Assembly: GCA_963717945.1 (NCBI GenBank)
Contig: CAVQXT010000007.1
Span: 1,054,001-1,118,000, forward strand
Reading direction: 5' to 3'
DNA length: 64,000 nt
From: FEN-299 sp963717945
Lineage (GTDB): Bacteria; Acidobacteriota; Vicinamibacteria; Vicinamibacterales; Fen-181
Part shown: piece after piece, positions 40,191 through 49,446 of the stretch
Layout: each line of letters begins with the position of its first letter
Numbering within the stretch: the first letter of the stretch is position 1
Notes under the pieces: model-generated
The model's input: the letters and a program-made list of their open reading frames with translations, nothing else
The model's database searches: none
Told to the model about the DNA's origin: nothing
Translations under genes and position numbers: made by a program

Positions 40191-43100
40191 ATGTTCGTCG
40201 ACGTCTTCATCCGGCGCCCCATCCTGGCCGGCGTGCTCGCGGCGGTCATCGTCCTCGCGGGCGCGATCTCGATCCCGGTCCTGCCGATCGCCCAGTTCCC
40301 GCAGCTCGCGGCGCCGCAGGTGGTCGTGAGCACCTTCTATACCGGCGCCAACGCGGCCGTCGTCGAGACGGCGGTGACGCAACCGCTCGAGCAGGCGATC
40401 AACGGCGTGCAGGGCATGACCTACATGACGTCGACCAGCGGGAACGACGGGTCGTGCTCGATCACGGTCACCTTCGACGTGACCCGCGACCCGGACCTCG
40501 CCGCCGTCGACGTGCAGAACCGGGTCAACATCGCGTCGGGCCGGTTGCCCGCCGAGGTGAAGGCCGTCGGCGTCAGCGTCAGCAAGTCGTCGAGCGGGTT
40601 CGTCTTCGGCGCGGCGATCTACGCGGACCACGGACAGTACGACCCGCTGTTCATGAGCAACTACGCCGACGTCTACATCCGCGATTCGCTGAAGCGGGTG
40701 AACGGCGTGGCCGACGCGATCATCTTCGGCGAGCGGAAGTACTCGATGCGCCTGTGGCTCGACGCCGACCGGCTGGCCAGCCGCCAGCTGACGGCCGACG
40801 ACGTCGTCGGTGCGCTCCGGGACCAGAACGTCCAGGTGGCGGCCGGGCAGGTCGGCCAGCCGCCGTCGCGCGCCGGCCAGGCGTACCAGATCAGCGTGCG
40901 CGCGACGGGCCGGATGAGCGATCCGAAGGAGTTCGACGACATCATCCTCAAGCGCGGCGCGGGCGGCGACCTCGTGCGCGTCAGGGACGTCGGCCGAGCC
41001 GAGCTCGGCGCCGAGAACTACACCTCCGAGCTGCGGTTCAACGGCCGGGAGGCGGTCGGCTTTGGCATCACGCAGCTGCCGACGGCCAACGCGCTCACCG
41101 TCTACCGCGACGCGACGGCCGAGCTCGCCCGCCTTTCGCAGCGGTTTCCGCCGGGGATGAAGTACGAGCTGGCCTTCGACAACACGATCATCGTGACCGA
41201 GTCGATCCGCGAGGTGCTCATCACGCTGCTCGAGGCGATCGGCCTCGTCATCCTCGTGATGTTCCTGTTCCTGCAGGACTGGCGCGCCACGATCATCCCG
41301 ACCATCACCATCCCCGTCTCGCTCGTCGGCACCTTCGCCTTCGCGCGGCTCCTCGATTTCTCGATCAACACGCTGACGCTGTTCGGGATCACCCTCGCCA
41401 CGGGCCTCGTCGTCGACGACGCGATCGTCGTCGTCGAGAACGTGCAGCGGCACTTGCACGAGTACGGGAAGAGCGCGCGCGAGGCCGCGTCGGAGGCGAT
41501 GGCCGAGGTGGTCGGCCCCGTCATCGCCACCGCCCTGGTGCTGGCCGCCGTCTTCGTGCCGGTCGCGCTGTTCCCGGGCACGACGGGGCGGCTCTACCAG
41601 CAGTTCGCGCTGACGATCGCGTTCTCGGTCCTCATCTCCGCGTTCAACGCGCTGACGCTCACGCCGGCGCTCTCGGCGCTGCTGCTGAGGAGCGAACGCG
41701 CGCCGGGGGCGTTCTTCAGGCCGATCAACTGGGTGATCGACACCGGCACGAGGAGCTTCGTGTCGGCGGTGCGCGTGCTCATCAGGTTCCGGTTCGCAGT
41801 GATCGGCGTCTTCCTGCTCGGCCTCTTCCTCACGTGGTTCGCCTGGACGCGCGTGCCGACCGGGTTCGTCCCCGACGAGGACCCCGGCCTCTTCTACGTT
41901 CTCGTCCAGGGGCCGAGCGGAGCATCGCTCGGCAACACCTCTGGCGTGACCAGGCAGGTCGAGCAGGTCCTGCTCAGCAAGAGGAACCCTGAGATCGACG
42001 CCGTCTTCACCGTGAACGGGTTCAGCTTCTTCGGCGCCGGGGCCAACCGCGCCACGATGTTCGTGCGCCTCAGGCCGTTCGACCAGCGGCCGGGCGAGGC
42101 GCACTCGGCGATGACGGTCATCCAGCGGCTCTACGGCCAGCTCGGCGCCGTCACCGGCGCCGTCGTGGTGCCGTTCCTGCCGCCTCCCATCCAGGGGATC
42201 GGCCGGTTCGGCGGCTTCCAGTTCGAGGTGCTCGACGAGACCAACGGCCCGATCGAGGACCTCGGGGCCGCCACGGCCGCGCTGACCGCGGTGGGCAACC
42301 GCACGCCCGGGCTGACCGGCCTGCTCAATTCGTTCACCGTCGACGACCCCCAGCTCACCGTCACCGTGGACCGCGAGAAGCTCCAGGCGCTCGGCCTGAA
42401 GTTCGGCGACGTGTCCGACACACTGCAGACGCTGATGGGGTCGAACTACGTCAACGACTTCGATTTCAACAACCGCTCCTACCGCGTCTACGTCCAGGCC
42501 GACCGCGACTTCCGGAGCGCGCCCCGCGACATCGGCCGCTACTACGTCCGGACTCCCCAGGGCGAGATGGTGCGCCTCGACTCGGTGGTGAACGTCAAGC
42601 TCGGGACGGCGCCGCAGGTCATCAACCACTTCAACCTGTTCCGGTCCACCGAGATCAACGGGCGGGCGGCTCCCGGCTACAGCTCCGGCCAGGCGCTGCA
42701 GACCATGGAGAGAGTGGCGCGGCAGACGCTGCCGAGCGGCATGACCTACGCGTGGGCGGGGCTGTCGCTCGAGGAGATCCAGTCGGGCGGGCAGGCGGCG
42801 GCGATCTTCGGCCTCGGGCTGCTGCTCGTCTACCTCACGCTGGCGGGGCAGTATGAGAGCCTCGTGCTGCCGTTCATCATCCTGCTGTCGGTGCCGCTGG
42901 CCGTGCTCGGCGCCCTCGGCGCCCAGTGGCTGCGCGGCCTCATCAACGACGTCTACTGCCAGATCGGCCTGGTCATGCTCATCGGGCTCGCCGCGAAGAA
43001 CGGGATCCTCGTCGTGGAATTCGCCGAACAGCTCCGCGAGCGGGGGCTGAGCATCCCCGAGGCGGCCGTCGAGGCGGCGCGGATCCGGCTGCGGCCGATC

Positions 43101-43337
43101 CTGATGACCTCGTTCGCCTTCATCCTCGGCGTGATGCCGCTCGTGTTCGCGACCGGCGCCGGGCGCGCCTCGCGCCACTCGGTCGGCACGTCGGTCGCCG
43201 GGGGCATGTTGTTCTCGACGATGCTGAACGTGGTCATCATCCCCGTGCTCTACGTCGTCGTCCGCAGCATCGGCGGCGGCGGCAGCCGGACGGCGGCGCG
43301 GCCAGAGGCGGGCAGCGGGGGAGGGCAGCATGCGTAG
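40191..43337 (+). CDS. RND efflux pump inner-membrane transporter (HAE1/AcrB type)
   Basis: 1048 residues, the normal AcrB length. The N-terminus MFVDVFIRRPILAGVLAA is canonical. The proton-relay residues are present: the two aspartates in ATGLVVDDAIVVVENV and the lysine in GLAAKNGILVVEFAEQ. Two large periplasmic loops of about 300 residues follow helices 1 and 7. It pumps hydrophobic or amphipathic compounds out of the cell using proton-motive force. It overlaps the channel gene by eight bases. Confidence 0.95.
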   Translation: MFVDVFIRRPILAGVLAAVIVLAGAISIPVLPIAQFPQLAAPQVVVSTFYTGANAAVVETAVTQPLEQAINGVQGMTYMTSTSGNDGSCSITVTFDVTRDPDLAAVDVQNRVNIASGRLPAEVKAVGVSVSKSSSGFVFGAAIYADHGQYDPLFMSNYADVYIRDSLKRVNGVADAIIFGERKYSMRLWLDADRLASRQLTADDVVGALRDQNVQVAAGQVGQPPSRAGQAYQISVRATGRMSDPKEFDDIILKRGAGGDLVRVRDVGRAELGAENYTSELRFNGREAVGFGITQLPTANALTVYRDATAELARLSQRFPPGMKYELAFDNTIIVTESIREVLITLLEAIGLVILVMFLFLQDWRATIIPTITIPVSLVGTFAFARLLDFSINTLTLFGITLATGLVVDDAIVVVENVQRHLHEYGKSAREAASEAMAEVVGPVIATALVLAAVFVPVALFPGTTGRLYQQFALTIAFSVLISAFNALTLTPALSALLLRSERAPGAFFRPINWVIDTGTRSFVSAVRVLIRFRFAVIGVFLLGLFLTWFAWTRVPTGFVPDEDPGLFYVLVQGPSGASLGNTSGVTRQVEQVLLSKRNPEIDAVFTVNGFSFFGAGANRATMFVRLRPFDQRPGEAHSAMTVIQRLYGQLGAVTGAVVVPFLPPPIQGIGRFGGFQFEVLDETNGPIEDLGAATAALTAVGNRTPGLTGLLNSFTVDDPQLTVTVDREKLQALGLKFGDVSDTLQTLMGSNYVNDFDFNNRSYRVYVQADRDFRSAPRDIGRYYVRTPQGEMVRLDSVVNVKLGTAPQVINHFNLFRSTEINGRAAPGYSSGQALQTMERVARQTLPSGMTYAWAGLSLEEIQSGGQAAAIFGLGLLLVYLTLAGQYESLVLPFIILLSVPLAVLGALGAQWLRGLINDVYCQIGLVMLIGLAAKNGILVVEFAEQLRERGLSIPEAAVEAARIRLRPILMTSFAFILGVMPLVFATGAGRASRHSVGTSVAGGMLFSTMLNVVIIPVLYVVVRSIGGGGSRTAARPEAGSGGGQHA

Positions 43338-44658
43338 GCTCCCGTCGCGCGTGCGCCGCGGCGCGCTCGCGCTGGCCCTGTTCGCCGTGCCGGCCCTGAC
43401 CGGGGCGCAGGGGGCGCCCGCGGCCCAGGCGCCGGCTGTCGTCGCGCGGCCGGGCATGGTGCAGGTGACGTTCGACCAGGCCATCTCGCAGGCCCTCGAG
43501 CGCAACCCGTCGGTCGCGCAGGCGGCGCAAGGCATCCTGCAGGCGCAGGCGCTGTTGAACCAGGCGAGCTCGCTCATCAAGCCGAACGTCGTCGGCGGCG
43601 TGACCGCCACCTTCCTCAATACCGGCGTGTCGATTGGCGGCGCGACCGCCTCCGCGCAGAGCCAGGTGGCCGGGACGATTACCGTCTCCGCCCCGCTCAT
43701 CGCGCCGGTCCAGTGGGCCCTGCGCGTGCAGGCGTCCGACTCGAAGCGCGTGGCCGAACTCGCCGCCGCGGACGTGCGAAAGCAGGTGGCGGTGTCGACG
43801 GCCCAGGCCTGCCTGGCGATCATCGCGCTGCGTCAGGTGCTCGACGCCGACGTACGGGCCCGCGACGTCGCGAGGGCTCACTACGAGGATGCGAAGGAGC
43901 GCCGCGTGGCCGGGTCCAGCACGCGGCTGAACGAGTTGCGCGCGCAGCAGTCGCTCTCGGCCGACCAGGCGCTGGTCGAGGCCTCGCAAACGGACCTGTA
44001 CCACGCGCAGGAAGCCCTCGGGGTCCTCCTGGCCGTGGGCGGCCCGGCCGATCTCACCGACGAGCCGAAGCTCGTCTTGCCGCCCTCGATCGACGCCGCG
44101 GTCGGCGCGCTGGCGTCGACCCGCACCGACCTGCGGCTGCTGTCGGGCCGCGAGCAGGCGGCCACCCGCATCGTCAGCGACAGTTGGAAGGACTGGCTGC
44201 CGTCGGTCGAGGGGCTGTTCACGCCCCAGATCGAACAGCCCGCGACGTTGTTCCAGCCGCGGTGGAGCTGGAGGGCGCAGGTCGTGGCGACCATCCCCAT
44301 TTTCGACTTCGGGTATCGGAGCGCCCAGAAGGCCCTGCGCGAGGTGAATCTCGAGACGGTGAAGATCGCCGAGGACGCCACGACACGGCAGGCGCAATCC
44401 GACGTGCGCACCGCGCGGGACGGCCTCGAGGCGGCCGAGCGCGCGCTCGGCTTCGCCCGGGATGCGGCGGCCCAGGCCCACGAGGTCGTCGATATCGTCC
44501 TGGTGTCGTTCCGCGTGGGCGCCTCGACCAACATCGAAGTGATCGACGCCCAGCGCGTGGCGCGGGACGCCGACACCGCGGTGGCCATGGCGGACCACGA
44601 CGTCCGGCAGGCCCGGCTCAATCTGCTGGTGGCGCTCGGGCTCTTCCCCAAGAGCTGA
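43330..44658 (+). CDS. TolC-family outer-membrane efflux channel
   Basis: 442 residues. A signal peptide (FAVPALTGAQG) precedes two repeated TolC-type alpha-hairpins, with VTFDQAISQALERNPSVAQA, RVAGSSTRLNELRAQQSLSA in the first and FRVGASTNIEVIDAQRVARD in the second. It forms the outer-membrane exit duct for the adaptor and pump encoded upstream. Its ATG lies eight bases inside the pump gene, so the three genes are one operon. Confidence 0.92.
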   Translation: MRRLPSRVRRGALALALFAVPALTGAQGAPAAQAPAVVARPGMVQVTFDQAISQALERNPSVAQAAQGILQAQALLNQASSLIKPNVVGGVTATFLNTGVSIGGATASAQSQVAGTITVSAPLIAPVQWALRVQASDSKRVAELAAADVRKQVAVSTAQACLAIIALRQVLDADVRARDVARAHYEDAKERRVAGSSTRLNELRAQQSLSADQALVEASQTDLYHAQEALGVLLAVGGPADLTDEPKLVLPPSIDAAVGALASTRTDLRLLSGREQAATRIVSDSWKDWLPSVEGLFTPQIEQPATLFQPRWSWRAQVVATIPIFDFGYRSAQKALREVNLETVKIAEDATTRQAQSDVRTARDGLEAAERALGFARDAAAQAHEVVDIVLVSFRVGASTNIEVIDAQRVARDADTAVAMADHDVRQARLNLLVALGLFPKS

Positions 44659-44792
44659 AGCGCGACTCGGGGCGTCGGCTCAGGGTGTGATTCCCTCCTC
44701 GTCGCTGCCGGTACTAAGGTACCCGCCCACCCGGTACTTTCGGCTCATTGCTCAGCCGGCGGTTCGGCTCGATAGTGCTAGTCGGCGAATCG

Positions 44793-45881
44793 ATGAGCAC
44801 GGCCAGAGACGTTCTCAAGTTCGGTGCGACTGCAGCCGTGACGGGCATGGCGGGGACGGAGCACATTCTCCTGCCGGAGCTGTCAGGCCCGGCGATCACG
44901 GTGATCATCGGCGGCAGGCTGCAGGAAGTCCGGCCACTGAGCTTCATCGCCACCTTGCCCGCACCATTCGCCGCCGAAGTCTATGCCTGGGGCTATCAAG
45001 TGCGGCCTGCCGTCCTGGGTCCGGGCTGCTTCTCCGTCTCCCCCGAGGCCCCGACTGGTGATTGGACCTTGGGCTGCGGCGGGCAGCTGACGCTGAGCCC
45101 GATCCTGCGCCAGTACATCACTGTCGATGAGGGAATGTACCGGACACCGCCACGAGAGTGCCCCATGCAGGAGCAGGATACGGCCGTGGGGAGGGCGACT
45201 CCTGGCAGAGTCCGGACCATCGCGCAACCGACGGTCCGCCTGGCCAGCCCCATACCGGGCGCGCCGGCGGGTGGCGTGACTCCGGAGGTGGCACGGCAGG
45301 TCGTCCTCGCCGAGGTCGAGAGGCGCGCGGGTCTGCCCCAGCCCGTCCTGGTGAACAACACCAGGTGGGACGGGCTGGAAGGGAGAGGCTCGGCACCGAC
45401 CGAGATTTGGGAGAGCTACAACCTGATGGTGGCTTCCCAGTTCATCCACTTCGTCGAAGTGCGGTTCGTCGGCCGCCATGGGCTCGACGCGGAGGCCTTC
45501 AGAACGCTTCACGGCTCGCTGTTCCCAGGCGCCCGGTATCCGGGCGCCATCGATGACACCGATATGGTGGCGGCGAGCCGGGCCGCGACGTCTGTCGAGA
45601 TCCATGTATCGGGGCCCGCACCGGCGCGGCGGGTCGATCGGAGCTACGTTCTCTCGTCCGGAGGGCCGTTCGGGGACGCTGGCGGGACGCTGGCGGGATT
45701 CCGTGCCCGGCCCGCATCCGGCGATGCCGGACAGGTGGACGACCTTCTGGCCGGGGACGCCGCCCTTCCAGTCAGCTTGTCCGGCCTCGACCCGGCGGAG
45801 GGCCCCGCGTATGTCTGGCACTGCCACATTGTCAGTCGCCAGGAAAGCGGGTCCATGTACCCCAGCGTGGCCGGACGGTAG
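44793..45881 (+). pseudogene. Decayed multicopper oxidase (CotA/bilirubin-oxidase-like)
   Basis: 362 residues against about 500-650 for the family. The start TARDVLKFGATAAV looks like a worn Tat signal (RRDVLKFGA in relatives). VLVNNTRWDGLEG and APTEIWESYNLM are family landmarks of the third cupredoxin domain, but the next copper motif, normally HPIHLHLVQF, reads SQFIHFVEVRF and has lost its ligands. The last motif, WHCHIVSRQES, keeps HCH but not the later histidine of WHCHIVEHED. The frame is still open, so it could have a copper-free role, but loss of the type 1-3 sites argues for a relic. Confidence 0.6.
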
Positions 45882-46105
45882 CTATTCGAGCGTTGTTCGA
45901 AGTGGGCGGATCCGTTCTTCTGTCGAATCTGGAAGGTGAACCGAGCGTTCAGACAAGAGGCTTCAGCTCGCCGCCGACAGCGTTCTCATGCCGGCTATGG
46001 CCGTGGCAGGCTCTCAGGATAACGGGTGGGCCTGCCCGGCCCCTCACTCCGAGGCTACGGGCTTCAGGCTACAGGCCGGAAACAACCAGTGGTGCGGCGG
46101 GAGCG

Positions 46106-46492
46106 TTAGTCTTTGGAAGGGGCTTCAGCGCTGACCGTCGCGGGCGGGTCGGCTGCCGTCGCCGGCGCGGTCGTCGCCGGGCGCTTCTTGACGGTGGGCT
46201 TTCGGATCCGCCGCCGGGCCAGAACGACAACCTCGACGATCATCTGGCGGGGGATGAAGCTGAGGCCCCGCAGATTGTGGTCGTCACCCTCTTCGCTGGC
46301 CAGCGTGACGCCCTGCTGGTCGTCCACCAGCAGCAACCCGTATGTGGTGTAGCGGGCCGGCCGGTGGAACTGGGTCCGGACCTCGTTGAGGTCGTATTCC
46401 ACCACGGCCGTAGCCTTGGCGTCATCCCAGACAACGGCGACCAGCGCGTGAGTCGAGTCCTTCACATGCACTCCGGGGAAGAGCGGCAGCAC
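46106..46492 (-). CDS. Unrecognised protein with a basic C-terminal tail
   Basis: 128 residues from GTG 46492; starts a few codons later are equally possible, as no ribosome site is clear. Residues about 15-90 look globular (HALVAVVWDDAKATAVVEYD, TYGLLLVDDQQGVTLASEEG). The tail is lysine/proline/alanine-rich (RRRIRKPTVKKRPATTAPAT), which may bind nucleic acid or membrane. No family is recognised. Confidence 0.55.
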   Translation of the reverse strand: MLPLFPGVHVKDSTHALVAVVWDDAKATAVVEYDLNEVRTQFHRPARYTTYGLLLVDDQQGVTLASEEGDDHNLRGLSFIPRQMIVEVVVLARRRIRKPTVKKRPATTAPATAADPPATVSAEAPSKD

Positions 46493-46742
46493 CGGGGCGG
46501 CAGCGCCGCACCCACCCGAAAGGGCCGAGCCGAGCCGCGGGCTGTTCCCTCAGAGGCACTCTACCACGCTTTGGCGCGCCTCACCACGTGCGCCGTCCCG
46601 TCCCGCGCCGCCGGGCCGGAAATGCGCTCGTAAGTCATTCCAAAAGCATGGCTTAGACGCACGCCTAGCGTGATGGAGGCCGTCCAGCGCGCGATGCGCG
46701 GGAACGGCCTCGCCGGGTCAACGTGAGCAGTTGCCGGACCGA

Positions 46743-46946
46743 CTAGACCGGCTTGACGTTCTCGGCGCGCGGGCCCTTGGGACCCTGGCCCTTGTCGAAC
46801 GTCACGGCCTGGCCTTCGCGCAGGTCGTCGAACCGCACCGTCGAGCACGCCGACTGGTGGAAGAAGTACTCGGTGCCGTCATCCGCGGCGACGAACCCGA
46901 AACCCTTTTCACTCACCAGCCGCTTGATCGTGCCATTCATTGCCAT
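46743..46946 (-). CDS. csp: Cold shock protein (CspA family)
   Basis: 67 residues, the standard size. RNP1 is EKGFGFVAADDG and RNP2 is EYFFHQSAC, both needed to bind single-stranded RNA or DNA; GQAVTFDKGQGPKGPRAENV closes the barrel. Members act as RNA chaperones. AGGAGAG lies upstream of the ATG. A strong hairpin (GAGGCCGT pairing with ACGGCCTC, about 46675-46712) follows the gene and may end its mRNA. Confidence 0.93.
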   Translation of the reverse strand: MAMNGTIKRLVSEKGFGFVAADDGTEYFFHQSACSTVRFDDLREGQAVTFDKGQGPKGPRAENVKPV

Positions 46947-46958
46947 CGTCGTCTCTCC

Positions 46959-47108
46959 TTACCGAACGTAGATGCGATACCCGCCGCGACGCCGCACTTG
47001 CGGCGCCGTCTGGTCGTTCACATACCGGATGAGCACGATCGAGTCTGTGTATTCAAAGAGAAGATCGAGTCGCACAACCTGTAGCTTTGATCTTGACGGG
47101 AGCGGCAT
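46959..47108 (-). CDS. Possible 49-residue protein
   Basis: An ATG-started frame upstream of the cold shock gene with coding-like composition, MPLPSRSKLQVVRLDLLFEY, then RYVNDQTAPQVRRRGGYRIY. No ribosome site stands out and no family is recognised. It could be the remainder of a longer gene. Confidence 0.3.
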   Translation of the reverse strand: MPLPSRSKLQVVRLDLLFEYTDSIVLIRYVNDQTAPQVRRRGGYRIYVR

Positions 47109-47185
47109 ACCACGAGGCGTGCCGTCGGCGGCGGGTCTCAAAGCGGAACTACAACAGGCTAGCAGGAATCGGGCCAGATGTCCAC

Positions 47186-47671
47186 TCAGGGTTCGTCGGG
47201 CCCCCAATCCGCGATGACGACGTGGCTCTGGCTGGCGATGTCGTCGAAGTGGACGAAGACCTTCGCGTGGTCGGACTTGCCAAGGGGGATCCTGACCACT
47301 TCGCACTCGTTGGCGACCAGCCACCGGTCGACGAACCGCCGGACGTGCTCCCCCTCGCCCTCGGTCTCCAGGCGGACGCGGGTCAGGCGCAGCCGGTGCG
47401 GTCCCAGATTGGTGATGGTGGTCTCGACCACGAACGGTCGAGCCGGCTCGCCGGCTGGCGGCGGCTCGGTCGCGGCACGGGTGACCGTCCGGCACTGAAC
47501 GTGCGGCGCCACCGAGAGGGCATAGGTCTTCCACGCGGTTTCGACCATCTCTTTGGTGGCCGACACCATCTCTTGCGTCGACCCGAGCAGCCGGCGCACG
47601 GTCCAGGCGTAGTAGGCCGAGACGAGCACCAGCGCGCCGGTGAGTATCGGCAGCCAGAGGTTCGCGTTCAT
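47186..47671 (-). CDS. Membrane-anchored protein of unknown function
   Basis: 161 residues. One N-terminal membrane helix (LWLPILTGALVLVSAYYAW) is followed by a short coiled stretch (LLGSTQEMVSATKEMVETAW) and a beta-rich domain (FVVETTITNLGPHRLRLTRV, SHVVIADWG). Such proteins often have the main domain facing the cytoplasm. The family is common near unrelated genes; no function is known to me. Confidence 0.65.
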   Translation of the reverse strand: MNANLWLPILTGALVLVSAYYAWTVRRLLGSTQEMVSATKEMVETAWKTYALSVAPHVQCRTVTRAATEPPPAGEPARPFVVETTITNLGPHRLRLTRVRLETEGEGEHVRRFVDRWLVANECEVVRIPLGKSDHAKVFVHFDDIASQSHVVIADWGPDEP

Positions 47672-47753
47672 CTCGGCGAGTATACGCCAGACCTTCGGTC
47701 TAATCGGAACTGCTTGTCCGCCGTAGTCGCGTAAGCGACGAAGGCGGCACGAT

Positions 47754-47833
47754 GAGGGATCGGGGGCTGCGCAGAGGGATCGGGGGCTGCGCAGAGGGAT
47801 CGGGGGCTGCGCAGAGGGATCGGGGGCTGCGCA
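47754..47833. repeat. Four perfect 20-base tandem repeats
   Basis: Unit GAGGGATCGGGGGCTGCGCA repeats exactly four times, then two worn copies (GAGGAATCGGA) run to 47873. The block ends seven bases before the TACAAT promoter of the oxidoreductase gene, so copy-number change could alter expression. Confidence 0.85.
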
Positions 47834-47880
47834 GAGGAATCGGAACTGACGATGAGGAATCGGAGTCGAGCGCTCCGCGG

Positions 47881-47886
47881 TACAAT
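47881..47886 (+). promoter_or_regulatory. -10 box TACAAT close to the start codon
   Basis: TACAAT is followed by nine bases and the ATG at 47896, leaving at most a two- to three-base leader. There is no ribosome site. Confidence 0.5.
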
Positions 47887-47895
47887 CGAGTCGCC

Positions 47896-48864
47896 ATGAA
47901 AGCCATCGTCTACGACACGTACGGCCCGCCCGAGGTTCTCAGGTGCGAAGAGATCGCGACGCCGGCGCCGAATGACGACCAGGTGCTCATCAAGGTGCGG
48001 GCCGCGTCGGTCAATCCCGTGGACTGGCACTTCATGAGGGGCGCGCCCTTCGCGCTTCGCGTGATGGCGGGGTGGAACAAGCCGAAGGTGACGCGGCTCG
48101 GCACCGACGTGGCCGGCGAGGTGGAGGCGGTCGGCCGGAAGGTCGCCGGGTTCACGCCGGGCGACGCGGTGTTCGGATCGTGCCGCGGGGCCTTCGCGGA
48201 GTACGTGTGCACGGCCGAGTCGGCGGTGGCCCGGAAGCCCGCCGCCGTGACGTTCGAGCAGGCCGCCGCGACGCCGGTGGCTGCGTTTACGGTGCTGCAG
48301 GGTCTTCGCGACCGGGGGAGGCTCCAGCCGGGGCAATCGATCCTCATCAATGGCGCCGCCGGCGGCGTCGGCACGCTGGCCGTCCAGGTCGCCAAGGCGT
48401 TGGGCGCGGAGGTGAGCGGCGTCTGCAGCACGAGGAACGTGGACATGGTCCGGTCGCTCGGCGCCGACCACGTCATCGACTACACCCGTGAGGACTTCAC
48501 CAGGGGCGATCGACGTTACGACCTGATCTTCGACCTGGTCACGAATCACTCGTTGTCCGCCTGCAGGCGCGTGCTGAACCCCGGCGGGACTTACCTCATG
48601 ATTGGAGGATCGGATGACCGGTTGCTCAGTCTGCTCTCAGTGGTGATTCGAGCCGCGGCGCTGTCCTGGTTCACGAGCCAGACGCTGGGCTTGATGCTGG
48701 CGAAGAGCAGCAAGCCGGATCTCGTCGCGATCGGCGCGCTCATGGAAGCCGGGACGGTCACGCCGGTCATCGACAGGCGGTACGCGCTCGCCGACGTTCC
48801 CGCGGCGATTCGCTACCTGGAACTAGGTCATGCGCGAGGGAAGGTCGTCATCACGATGGCGTAA
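47896..48864 (+). CDS. NAD(P)-dependent quinone oxidoreductase-like alcohol dehydrogenase (MDR family)
   Basis: 322 residues. The medium-chain reductase pattern is clear: MKAIVYDTYGPPEVL, VKVRAASVNPVDWH-type segment (IKVRAASVNPVDWHFMRG), GTDVAGEVEAVGRKV, and the nucleotide loop NGAAGGVGTLAVQVAKALG. It ends GHARGKVVITM, typical of zinc-free quinone oxidoreductases. It reduces quinones or enones with NAD(P)H. The start may be leaderless. Confidence 0.87.
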   Translation: MKAIVYDTYGPPEVLRCEEIATPAPNDDQVLIKVRAASVNPVDWHFMRGAPFALRVMAGWNKPKVTRLGTDVAGEVEAVGRKVAGFTPGDAVFGSCRGAFAEYVCTAESAVARKPAAVTFEQAAATPVAAFTVLQGLRDRGRLQPGQSILINGAAGGVGTLAVQVAKALGAEVSGVCSTRNVDMVRSLGADHVIDYTREDFTRGDRRYDLIFDLVTNHSLSACRRVLNPGGTYLMIGGSDDRLLSLLSVVIRAAALSWFTSQTLGLMLAKSSKPDLVAIGALMEAGTVTPVIDRRYALADVPAAIRYLELGHARGKVVITMA

Positions 48865-48894
48865 TCGACGGGGAGTCGTGAAACGGGGTGCACT

Positions 48895-49413
48895 GTGAGA
48901 AGGCGAATGTCTGCTGTCGTCGTTCTGCTCGTTGGCCTGTTCGTTGCCGGCGCCGTGACCGCGCAGCCCGTCCCGCCAGCCGCGCAGCGTTCGGCCGCCC
49001 CGGCGGCGAAGCCTGCGAATCCGACCGCGGCTGCCACGGAGGTCGAGCGCGTCGAGCGCGAGCTCGTGGCGGCGATTGGCAAGGGTGACCTCGCCACCTA
49101 CGACCGGATCGTCGCCGACGACTACGTGGCCTACACCACCACCGGCCAGGAGTCGACCAAGCCGGAGATCATGGCGGCATATCGCGCGGGCACCCGCAAA
49201 TACATGTCGCTCAGCATCAGCGACGTGAAGGTGCGAGTCTTCGGGGACACCGCGATCCTCGTAGCGAGGACGTCGGGGACGAGAGTGGAGGAGGGCAGGC
49301 CGCCGGAGCCGAACATCGTCCGCTACTTCCGCGTCTTCACGCGGCGCGGCGGCGCCTGGCGCGCGGTCATGCAGATGGTGACGCCGCTCCCGGCAACAAC
49401 GGCAGCGCGGTAG
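48895..49413 (+). CDS. Exported SnoaL-like / DUF4440 protein (NTF2 fold)
   Basis: 172 residues from GTG 48895 (ATG 48907 is an alternative). A signal peptide ends GAVTAQP. The NTF2-like cone is suggested by LVAAIGKGDLATYDRIVADD, VRVFGDTAILVARTSG and the last strand GGAWRAVMQMVTPL. Family members bind small ligands or act as polyketide cyclases; function here is unknown. A second such protein is encoded at 51598-52068. Confidence 0.78.
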   Translation: MRRRMSAVVVLLVGLFVAGAVTAQPVPPAAQRSAAPAAKPANPTAAATEVERVERELVAAIGKGDLATYDRIVADDYVAYTTTGQESTKPEIMAAYRAGTRKYMSLSISDVKVRVFGDTAILVARTSGTRVEEGRPPEPNIVRYFRVFTRRGGAWRAVMQMVTPLPATTAAR

Positions 49414-49446
49414 AGCCGAGGCGGTGCGGAGTGGCGGCGCCGGGTG

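Noticed and set aside
40173..43823. A 1216-codon open frame on the minus strand
   Set aside because: It is the antisense shadow of the RND pump and channel genes. Its product is full of Arg, His, Asp and Glu runs typical of GC-rich antisense frames and matches no family.
46559..46742. A possible minus-strand peptide ending MTYERISGPAARDGTAHVVR
   Set aside because: No ribosome site, overlaps a hairpin after the cold shock gene, and the rest of the frame has shadow-like composition.
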